A stretch of DNA of 5,970 bases. It comes from Chloroflexota bacterium (GTDB lineage Bacteria > Chloroflexota > Dehalococcoidia > UBA3495). A program made the translations under genes and the position numbers. Below the pieces are notes generated by a model, which was given only the letters and a program-made list of their open reading frames with translations, did no database searches and was not told where the DNA came from. The DNA is taken from the NCBI GenBank assembly GCA_002697005.1, contig NZUD01000068.1, forward strand, positions 1-5,970, written 5' to 3'. Below, in pieces: positions 1 through 4,767 of this stretch (positions are counted from its first letter, which is position 1; each line of letters begins with the position of its first letter).

Positions 1-1
1 G

Positions 2-184
2 AGGGGTTTGAATAGCGGAGAGGCAAGTAGAATTTTAACAGATTACGTCTGTTGGAGGGTCAAAGTCCTCAAGGCCTTTAGGCTCGGGGGCAAAATGCAG
101 CGGGTAGTGTACGATGGGTTCAAAAGGGTGTCAACGGAGTTCTATGGTTGTATTTGCCGCTACCAATCCAGTCCTGTAAAGTAA
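2..184 (+). CDS. possible 3' end of an upstream gene (partial, unrecognised)
   Basis: A frame is open from the left edge for 60 codons and ends at TAA 182-184; its start would lie outside the window. The predicted tail is basic, rich in Lys and Arg, with aromatic residues (it reads ...YDGFKRVSTEFYGCICRY...). I do not recognise a family. By my count about 57% of third codon positions are G or C, which is compatible with coding here, but an open run of this length can occur by chance in one of six frames. If real, the gene ends 39 bases before the methyltransferase start in the same direction and could share its transcript. The other two plus-strand frames have early stops. Confidence 0.3.
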   Translation, partial: RGLNSGEASRILTDYVCWRVKVLKAFRLGGKMQRVVYDGFKRVSTEFYGCICRYQSSPVK

Positions 185-223
185 CCCAACACAGCTGCCA
201 CGAGTATGGAGATTTAGATTTCT

Positions 224-808
224 ATGTCCACAGATTCAGGCCATCCAGAGATGCCTAGCTCTGTTGAGCGTTTACTGCGGCCCGAACGTACGGCTATGTT
301 GGACACGTTTCGCGTGTTAAGTCATTGTCCCCTCACGCCGAGGGACAGCGTAGCCGACATCGGCTGTGGTCCCGGTTATTTCACCCTCCCTTTGGCCAAA
401 TTCGTTATTAATGGAAAGGTGATTGCGTTAGACACCTCGGATGAAATGCTAGAAGCCTGTAAATCGAGGCTAGATGAAGTCCGGCTGGGCAACGTCGAAA
501 TGATCAAATGCGACGACTATGAATTCCCGGTGCCTCCAGCCACCATGGACGGTATATTTATCGCGGTGACTCTCCATCACCCTGAAGACCGTGTGCGCTT
601 TTTGAGTGCAGCCAAGGAGATGCTGAAGCCCGGCGGCTGGTGTTTCATTATAGAATGGCAACCCCACGATACCGAGTCCGGTCCGCCGCAAGAAGTACGC
701 ATCACCATCGACCAACTCAGGCAGATTGCGACCGACAGCGGACTCAAGTTCCAGACCTCTTTAAACCTCAACTCGGATTACTACGTGGCTACGCTAATCA
801 ACAGTTGA
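224..808 (+). CDS. class I SAM-dependent methyltransferase
   Basis: Predicted soluble cytoplasmic methyltransferase of 194 aa that would move a methyl group from S-adenosylmethionine to an unknown acceptor. The Rossmann-type core is clear. Motif I, ADIGCGPGYF, is at residues 44-53. The acidic residue that contacts the SAM ribose is D70 in VIALDTS. CDDYEFPVPPATMDGIF (96-112) covers the adenine-side loop and strand 4. LHHPEDRVRFL (117-127) and LKPGGWCFIIEW (134-145) form the usual strand 5 region of Methyltransf_11/25-like proteins. The C-terminal part has a helix and strand (QLRQIATDSGLKFQ) as in UbiE- or ArsM-like enzymes, but nothing identifies the substrate; the cysteines (C35, C48, C79, C96, C140) are not arranged as in ArsM. 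The ATG at 224 is preceded by GGAG at 208-211, a rather long 12-base spacing. The next in-frame ATG (251) has no better ribosome site. The gene converges on the minus-strand hydrolase. Family call is secure; role unknown. Confidence 0.9.
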   Translation: MSTDSGHPEMPSSVERLLRPERTAMLDTFRVLSHCPLTPRDSVADIGCGPGYFTLPLAKFVINGKVIALDTSDEMLEACKSRLDEVRLGNVEMIKCDDYEFPVPPATMDGIFIAVTLHHPEDRVRFLSAAKEMLKPGGWCFIIEWQPHDTESGPPQEVRITIDQLRQIATDSGLKFQTSLNLNSDYYVATLINS

Positions 809-1085
809 TTAGATAGGGCATCCCGATCGATAGCTTAGAATGCTCTAAAAACAGGCCCATCTCTAAACACCTCTATAGTCTCTATTTTGTTGAATCGAAC
901 CTACCCTTTGAGAGGGACAGGGGACACCCGCGCTATTGGCTATCTACTCATTGACGTTCCAATTTGTGTCACCCCAAATGCAACGACGGGCCTTATCGCT
1001 TTGGTTAAATCATGTCGAGTCGAAACGGGACGTTTCGTCGGCCTACAGCACTCCTCAGCATGACCTTTACACAGGCGTTGTCTGT
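809..1085. other. convergent intergenic spacer
   Basis: This spacer lies between the methyltransferase stop and the stop of the minus-strand hydrolase. I see no convincing coding frame. It holds an imperfect stem (TAGGGCAT 814-821 pairing with ATGCTCTA 840-847, one G-T pair, 18-base loop) five bases after the methyltransferase stop. A perfect 7-bp hairpin lies at 1021-1037. Neither is followed by a T-run on either strand, so the transcription ends of the two genes are not clear from sequence. Confidence 0.6.
1021..1037. terminator. perfect 7-bp hairpin between convergent genes
   Basis: CGAAACG at 1021-1027 and CGTTTCG at 1031-1037 form a perfect stem around a GGA loop. It lies about 50 bases beyond the hydrolase stop codon and about 210 beyond the methyltransferase stop. 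The position suits a bidirectional transcript end, but no T-tract follows on either strand, so it is not a standard intrinsic terminator. It may be a processing or stabilising hairpin, or chance. Confidence 0.3.
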
Positions 1086-2924
1086 TCAAATGCCTGACAC
1101 CACCGGCAGCAGGACATGGGAAGGCCGGCCTTCCTCGTGGTAGACGCTGTTCAGGGCCGTCAACCTGATTGCCGATGTGGCGGGGTTCTCTCCGGTGTTG
1201 CCGTTCACGTCAAACCTGGGGAAATTACTGGAAGAGATATCCAGCCTGATCCGGTGCCCCTTCACGAAAAGATTTGAGATAGGCAGCAGTGCAACTTCAA
1301 TCTGGTAAACCTTTCTAGGCACCATCGATTCCGGCCTCTCCCAAGAATCTCTGAACTTTGCCCGTAGGATGCCGTCGGTCAAATTAAGAGAGTATCCTTC
1401 CGGATAATCGGCTGACGCCGGGTAAACGTCAATCAATTTGGCTGTGAAGTCGGTATCCACGGCGCTTGACGATATCCACAATTGCACCGAAATAGGGCCA
1501 GTAATCTCCGTGTCCTCATCCAGCAACTCGGTCTGGAATACCAATACATCCGGCCGCGACGCCAATGGCAGGTAAGGTTCTTCCGAGCCGAAAAACTCTT
1601 CAGACTCTCTTTGATCAAAGCCGCCAGCCGCCATAACTGGTTGTCCGGATGAAATGTTTCCTCCAACCGTCGGCACTGGGTGTTCGGGATCAAATAAATA
1701 CGTGGAAGGCGGATTTAAACCAGTAGGAGCATACCCAGAGAGTGCGCCGCCAGGAATCAGATAAAACGGCGTTTCTTGAGCGCGCGCCAGTGGCCAATCA
1801 CTCTCACTGCGCCATTGACCACCATGGTCCAGCCGATGCTGGGGGTTTTTGCGCCCGGAGCCACCACCCATGACGAACAGTTTAACGGGCGGCTCGTTTT
1901 CCAGTCCGTTGCCCGTACCCTTGAGCCAACGGTCAAAAAAGCGCAACCGTAGATGGTTAAAATCGATAGCAAGGTTGCCATCTAAGACGGCTGCTTGTCC
2001 GAAGTCAGCGTCTCCGGAATAAGTGACTGAGCGTGCGCCGTGGGTCCAGGGTCCCATCAGCAAAGTAACCGGCCCTTTCTTTGACGAGGACAGCATTTGG
2101 TAATTGTCGGTAGCCGTCCTGGAATATGGGTCGTACCAAGCGCTCATGTGTACCTGAGGAACGTCGGAGAACACCTCGTAATATTCCTCGGCGCAAAGGC
2201 CAATCTGCTTCCAGTAGTCGTCGAGATTCTCTCGTTCCCAGATGTCCAACAAGTAGTCTTCGTAATCCGGGGTCCATTGGAGCGGTGAGTGTCCCTTCTT
2301 CCACGGTAGCCTCTTGAACCAGCCGAAGATGTCCTGAGACTCTATCGCTGCCTTGACTGTTTCTGGCTGGGCGTACGCCTCGCGGCTTTCCATCGCTTCT
2401 TTGTAGGCCCAGGTGAGTTGTCGGAGTTCAAAAGCCCCTCCGTTACGGCAGGCATTTAAGAAAGCGTTAGAGAATCCGCCGGAATCCAGCCACATGCAGC
2501 CTAAATTTGGCGGATTCAATGAAGCTGCTGCCGCTTGGGCATGAGCTGCGTAGGACAGGCCGTATGTGCCGACTTTGCCACCGTGCCAGGGTTGTCCCGC
2601 CAGCCAGGCCATAGTGTCAAAACCGTCTTCGCCCTCATCAGTGTACTTAGTGAACCCGCCTTCAGACTCGTAACGGGCCCGGCAGTCCTGCAACACGGTC
2701 ACGTAACCGTGAGATGCGAAGAACTTCGCCTCCAGTACCAAGTCTTCCCTGGTTTTGTTGTAAGGAGTGCGCTGGAGCAGCACAGGAAATGCCTGGTCCA
2801 ACGCGACGCCTGATTTAGCAGGTCGGTAGATGTCTGAGGCCAACCGAACGCCATCCCTCATAGAAACCATCACATTGGACTCTGTGTGGATTTCGTGTGC
2901 GCCGAGCGAATCTTTAACGGGCAT
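1086..2924 (-). CDS. CocE/NonD family serine hydrolase (X-Pro dipeptidyl-peptidase-like)
   Basis: Predicted alpha/beta-hydrolase of the S15/CocE family, 612 aa from the ATG at 2924. The family cleaves esters or amides (cocaine esterase, glutaryl-7-ACA acylase, X-Pro dipeptidyl peptidase). The catalytic set is visible (ATG numbering): Y55 in RTPYNK as oxyanion-hole tyrosine, nucleophile S124 in GTYGLSYAA, D265 in AWYDPYS, and H295 in GPWTHGA. The N-terminal half is the hydrolase fold with a helical cap (about 140-255). The C-terminal part (about 340-600) is the PepX_C jelly roll, with GPISVQLWISS, DTDFTAKLIDVYP and ISSSNFPRFDVN. No signal peptide is seen, so it is probably cytoplasmic. A GTG at 2933 would add three residues, but AGGTG (2931-2935) lies six bases before the ATG, which favours 2924. 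The usual GxSYxG nucleophile elbow reads GLSYAA here. The gene is divergent from the thioredoxin reductase operon. The natural substrate cannot be inferred. Confidence 0.93.
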   Translation of the reverse strand: MPVKDSLGAHEIHTESNVMVSMRDGVRLASDIYRPAKSGVALDQAFPVLLQRTPYNKTREDLVLEAKFFASHGYVTVLQDCRARYESEGGFTKYTDEGEDGFDTMAWLAGQPWHGGKVGTYGLSYAAHAQAAAASLNPPNLGCMWLDSGGFSNAFLNACRNGGAFELRQLTWAYKEAMESREAYAQPETVKAAIESQDIFGWFKRLPWKKGHSPLQWTPDYEDYLLDIWERENLDDYWKQIGLCAEEYYEVFSDVPQVHMSAWYDPYSRTATDNYQMLSSSKKGPVTLLMGPWTHGARSVTYSGDADFGQAAVLDGNLAIDFNHLRLRFFDRWLKGTGNGLENEPPVKLFVMGGGSGRKNPQHRLDHGGQWRSESDWPLARAQETPFYLIPGGALSGYAPTGLNPPSTYLFDPEHPVPTVGGNISSGQPVMAAGGFDQRESEEFFGSEEPYLPLASRPDVLVFQTELLDEDTEITGPISVQLWISSSAVDTDFTAKLIDVYPASADYPEGYSLNLTDGILRAKFRDSWERPESMVPRKVYQIEVALLPISNLFVKGHRIRLDISSSNFPRFDVNGNTGENPATSAIRLTALNSVYHEEGRPSHVLLPVVSGI

Positions 2925-2930
2925 CAACAG

Positions 2931-2935
2931 CACCT
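2931..2935 (-). promoter_or_regulatory. ribosome binding site choosing the ATG start of the hydrolase
   Basis: On the minus strand AGGTG is followed by six bases and then ATG (2924-2922). This site overlaps the alternative GTG start at 2933, which itself has no good Shine-Dalgarno match upstream, so the ATG is preferred. Confidence 0.55.
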
Positions 2936-2968
2936 GTTAGGTTTATAGATGAGGGTTCAAGTCTATGA

Positions 2969-2990
2969 GGTTGCACGGGTGGCCGCAACC
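2969..2990. promoter_or_regulatory. inverted repeat in the divergent promoter region
   Basis: GGTTGC (2969-2974) and GCAACC (2985-2990) are perfect inverted arms around a 10-base spacer. The element lies 45 bases upstream of the hydrolase ATG and just before the reductase promoter. Its GTTG/CAAC core resembles the arms of the second dyad at 3004-3026, whose centre is about 35 bases away. It could be a binding site for a dimeric regulator serving both genes. The protein is unknown, and a transcript hairpin is an alternative. Confidence 0.35.
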
Positions 2991-3003
2991 GGGTTCAGAT
3001 TAT

Positions 3004-3026
3004 GTTGACACGATTTTGGCGTCAAC
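3004..3026. promoter_or_regulatory. dyad operator candidate over the reductase promoter
   Basis: GTTGAC (3004-3009) and GTCAAC (3021-3026) are perfect 6-bp arms 17 bases apart centre to centre. TA at 3001-3002 and TA at 3028-3029 extend the symmetry after one mismatch. The left arm includes most of the -35 box and the right arm abuts the -10 box, so a bound dimer would block RNA polymerase. The geometry fits a repressor or redox-sensing regulator site, but no regulator gene is in the window. Confidence 0.4.
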
Positions 3027-3033
3027 CTATAGT
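3005..3033 (+). promoter_or_regulatory. sigma70-type promoter for the reductase and CoA-binding operon
   Basis: TTGACA (3005-3010, all six match consensus) is followed after exactly 17 bp by TATAGT (3028-3033, five of six match). Transcription would begin near 3040, giving a leader of roughly 87 bases to the preferred TTG start. No comparably good promoter is seen elsewhere in this spacer. Confidence 0.65.
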
Positions 3034-3113
3034 TACGATAACAAGTGAGGACTACGTGGGCACGCCTGTGTCGTGACTGGCGCCAACCAGCTGAGTCCGC
3101 ACCCAACACCCTT

Positions 3114-3118
3114 GGAGG
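3114..3118 (+). promoter_or_regulatory. Shine-Dalgarno deciding a TTG start for thioredoxin reductase
   Basis: GGAGG ends eight bases before the TTG at 3127. The upstream in-frame GTG at 3073 has only GAGG at 3047-3050, 22 bases away, and would read through this site as Leu-Glu-Val. The strong site therefore favours initiation at 3127. Confidence 0.7.
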
Positions 3119-3126
3119 TACCCCTT

Positions 3127-4056
3127 TTGGCGGATAACTATGACGTTTTGATAGTTGGCGGAGGCTTGGCCGGCATGACCGCCGCCTTGTACGCTGGCAA
3201 CTATGGAATGAAGACAGGCATCGTGGAACGGATGATGGGCGGCGCCTCCATCATCAACATAGAGAAGATCGACAACTTCCCAGGTTTTCCGGAAGGTATT
3301 TCCGGTGCTGAGCTTGGGCCCGCAGTGCAAGAGCAGGCGATGAACGCCGGGGCTGACTTCATCATGGGTGAGACTACCAAGATATCCAAGGATGGCGACT
3401 ACCGGCTAGTGGCAAGCGACGCCGGAGACATCAGGACCAAGACGGTAATAATCGCCGCCGGTTCTACCCTTAGGCAACTGGGCATCGCTGGCGAAGAGGA
3501 GTACTTTGGCAGAGGCGTCTCCCAATGCGCCACTTGCGACGGCCCGCTCTACATGAACCAGGTAGTAGCCGTGGTGGGCGGCGGAGATTCGGCTGCAGAC
3601 GAGGCTCTGACCCTAGCCGAGTATTGCGAGCGTGTTCTCTTGATCCATCGCCGCGATGAACTTAAAGCCCAAAAGTCCTTGGTCGACCGAATGACCGAAA
3701 ACCGCAAGATCGAGGTGGTTTGGAACACCGTGATTGAAGAGATTGTGGGCGCCGACACCGTCTCGGGCCTGCGGTTGCGGAACACCCTAACCAACATGGA
3801 AAACGTCGTAGAATTGTCCGGGTTGTTCGTCTACGTGGGCCTTGAGCCCAACTCAGGGTTGGTCGATAGCCTTTTGAAGACCGACAACGCCGGCCACATC
3901 CCAACCAATGTCTCGATGGAAACTGAGGTGCCCGGAGTTTACGCAGTGGGAGACCTGAGGCAGAACTCCTCATCACAGTTGATATCAGCAGCCGGTGACG
4001 GAGCAACGGCTGCCGTCGCGGCCTTCAAGTACATCTCAGCCAAGAATTGGAACTAA
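3127..4056 (+). CDS. trxB: thioredoxin-disulfide reductase (low-Mr, FAD/NADPH)
   Basis: Predicted cytoplasmic flavoenzyme of 309 aa from the TTG start that passes electrons from NADPH through FAD and a redox disulfide to thioredoxin or a similar partner. Residue numbers are from TTG. The FAD dinucleotide motif is VGGGLAG (10-16) with acidic E34 at the end of strand 2. NFPGFPEG follows (50-57). The redox centre CATCDG has C134 and C137, almost the same positions as in E. coli TrxB. The NADPH motif is VVGGGDSAADEA (149-160), and HRR (174-176) fits binding of the NADPH 2'-phosphate. The second FAD motif is VYAVGD (271-276), and QLISAAGDGATAA closes the FAD fold. Length matches the family (about 305-325). 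A GTG at 3073 would add 18 residues rich in Pro that fall before the conserved start of the fold. Oddity: the usual GGQ after strand 2 is GGA (38-40). It heads a probable operon with the CoA-binding gene, 12 bases downstream. A ferredoxin/flavodoxin-NADP reductase-like paralogue is unlikely because CxxC is intact. Confidence 0.93.
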   Translation: MADNYDVLIVGGGLAGMTAALYAGNYGMKTGIVERMMGGASIINIEKIDNFPGFPEGISGAELGPAVQEQAMNAGADFIMGETTKISKDGDYRLVASDAGDIRTKTVIIAAGSTLRQLGIAGEEEYFGRGVSQCATCDGPLYMNQVVAVVGGGDSAADEALTLAEYCERVLLIHRRDELKAQKSLVDRMTENRKIEVVWNTVIEEIVGADTVSGLRLRNTLTNMENVVELSGLFVYVGLEPNSGLVDSLLKTDNAGHIPTNVSMETEVPGVYAVGDLRQNSSSQLISAAGDGATAAVAAFKYISAKNWN

Positions 4057-4068
4057 CGGGAGGCCTCA

Positions 4069-4431
4069 ATGGACCTGGTTGACGAACAGCTAAAAAACAG
4101 CAAGACCATCGCGGTTGTCGGTCTATCCGGAGACCCGGAACGGACGAGCTACCGGGTTACACAGTATATGCAACAGCAGGGCTACCGGATTATCCCGGTC
4201 AATCCCATGGTCGAGGAAGTGCTTGGTGAGAAGAGTTACCCCGACCTGAAATCTGTCCCTGAACCCATCGACATGGTCAACGTCTTCCGTCGGTCAGAGC
4301 TTGTGCCCACTGTGATCGAGGAAGCTATAGAAATAGGCGTCAAATATATCTGGATGCAGGACGGGGTTATAAATCCTGAGTGGGCTGCCAAAGCTGAAGC
4401 CGCGGGTATTCCTGTGATTCAGGACGATTGA
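4069..4431 (+). CDS. CoA-binding domain protein (CoA_binding_2, YccU-like)
   Basis: Small cytoplasmic protein of 120 aa with a single Rossmann-like CoA-binding domain, as in the YccU family and the CoA-binding part of succinyl-CoA synthetase alpha. The nucleotide-binding loop IAVVGLSGDPERTSYRV is at residues 14-30. GYRIIPVNP (38-46) is strand 2 with the family VNP signature. VLGEKSYPDLKSVPEPIDMV (51-70) and VFRRSELVP (72-80) follow, then YIWMQDGVINPEWAAKAEAAG (93-113 region). All are typical of PF13380. The ATG has a strong GGGAGG site (4058-4063) five bases upstream. The gene starts 12 bases after the reductase stop, so it is probably co-transcribed and translated. Oddity: it ends at VIQDD, about where relatives continue with an aspartate, an Arg-Cys motif and a further basic tail, so it is about 15-20 residues short. 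Biochemical role of the family is not established; CoA binding is inferred by homology. Confidence 0.9.
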   Translation: MDLVDEQLKNSKTIAVVGLSGDPERTSYRVTQYMQQQGYRIIPVNPMVEEVLGEKSYPDLKSVPEPIDMVNVFRRSELVPTVIEEAIEIGVKYIWMQDGVINPEWAAKAEAAGIPVIQDD

Positions 4432-4446
4432 ACTCTCCGACAACAC

Positions 4447-4465
4447 CGCCGCCGGTCTGGTGGCG
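4447..4465 (+). terminator. GC-rich hairpin after the reductase/CoA-binding operon
   Basis: CGCCGCC (4447-4453) pairs with GGTGGCG (4459-4465) through seven pairs, one of them G-T, around a GGTCT loop. It begins 16 bases after the stop codon of the CoA-binding gene, a typical place for a transcript end. No T-run follows, so it would be a weak or factor-assisted terminator, or a 3'-end stabilising structure. Confidence 0.4.
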
Positions 4466-4582
4466 AGCAAAGCTAAAACTAAGAGCCTCTCCTATTCGCG
4501 CATATGGACTCTAGCGCTTTTTCGTCATCCAGGTGAAAGCCTAGATACACACCAACTACTAAAGTCGGCTGTACCAACAGAT

Positions 4583-4634
4583 CTGAAGTTCAGCATGATG
4601 CTGAAATGGCACCGAGAGATTTCAGTCTGCTGAA
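4583..4634. repeat. cluster of alternating CTGAA / TTCAG half-sites
   Basis: Five 5-base half-sites alternate in orientation within 52 bases: CTGAA 4583-4587, TTCAG 4589-4593, CTGAA 4601-4605, TTCAG 4621-4625 and CTGAA 4630-4634. They create three overlapping dyads: CTGAA-G-TTCAG (perfect 11-base palindrome), TTCAGCAT-G-ATGCTGAA (8-bp arms, 4589-4605) and TTCAG-TCTG-CTGAA (4621-4634). The two TTCAG sites are 32 bases apart, near three helical turns. The cluster ends 38 bases upstream of the -35 box of the DUF1800 promoter, where an activator or upstream repressor site could lie. Alternative RNA hairpins are also possible. Confidence 0.5.
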
Positions 4635-4671
4635 CATAAGGCATCGGACAGTACCTTTAGGCCTTAGCCTA

Positions 4672-4701
4672 TAGACAGTCTAATATTAGAATGAATATAA
4701 T
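4672..4701 (+). promoter_or_regulatory. strong sigma70-type promoter of the DUF1800 gene
   Basis: TAGACA (4672-4677, five of six match TTGACA) is followed after 18 bp by TATAAT (4696-4701, perfect consensus). Transcription would start near 4708, leaving a leader of about 60 bases before the ATG at 4768. It is among the best promoter matches in the window and is correctly placed and oriented for the DUF1800 gene. Confidence 0.7.
4679..4690. promoter_or_regulatory. perfect 12-bp palindrome inside the promoter (operator candidate)
   Basis: TCTAATATTAGA reads identically on both strands and sits wholly inside the 18-bp spacer between the -35 and -10 boxes. A dimeric repressor, or a MerR-type activator that reshapes a long spacer, commonly binds there; the 18-bp spacer is only slightly longer than optimal. 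The regulator is not encoded in the window. Confidence 0.5.
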
Positions 4702-4723
4702 CTAGCCGCTATTACAGCGCTAG
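4702..4723 (+). other. hairpin at the 5' end of the DUF1800 leader
   Basis: CTAGC (4702-4706) pairs with GCTAG (4719-4723), and GCT (4708-4710) pairs with AGC (4716-4718), with C4707 bulged and ATTAC as loop. It begins right after the -10 box, so only part of it may be in the transcript, depending on the true start. It could be a 5'-end structure or a DNA dyad; support is modest. Confidence 0.25.
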
Positions 4724-4767
4724 CTGGTTTGTTAGATATCCCCAAACAAGCGTAAGGAGACATACCG

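Larger units (their letters stand above)
4432..4767. other. intergenic regulatory region before the DUF1800 gene
   Basis: This spacer of 336 bases has no supported gene and is more AT-rich toward its right half. In order it holds a GC-rich hairpin just after the operon (4447-4465), a cluster of CTGAA/TTCAG half-sites (4583-4634), a small TAGGC/GCCTA inverted repeat (4658-4671), a promoter with an internal palindrome (4672-4701), a hairpin at the expected transcript start (4702-4723) and a ribosome site AAGGAGA (4754-4760). Confidence 0.7.

Noticed and set aside
37..53. Short hairpin AACAGA / TCTGTT with a five-base loop
   Set aside because: It is only six base pairs, has no T-run after it on either strand and lies within a possible coding frame.
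154..182. TTGCCG, 17 bp, TAAAGT as a promoter for the methyltransferase
   Set aside because: Each box matches only four of six consensus positions and it overlaps the possible upstream frame; too weak to call.
904..930. Repeated GGGACA / GGGGACAC text resembling ends of mobile or REP-like elements
   Set aside because: Only one short locus exists, with no paired inverted copy and no transposase in the window.
2097..2813. Plus-strand open frames (2097-2288, 2126-2317, 2535-2813)
   Set aside because: They are opposite the CocE-like gene, which has continuous family motifs; the antisense translations look like shadows.
2942..2947. Minus-strand TATAAA as the -10 box of the hydrolase
   Set aside because: No fitting -35 box is present 16-19 bases upstream and the start point would fall at the ribosome site, leaving almost no leader.
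3549..4006. Minus-strand open frames inside the thioredoxin reductase gene
   Set aside because: The plus-strand product is conserved across the whole span; the antisense products are Arg- or Ser-rich without a recognisable fold.
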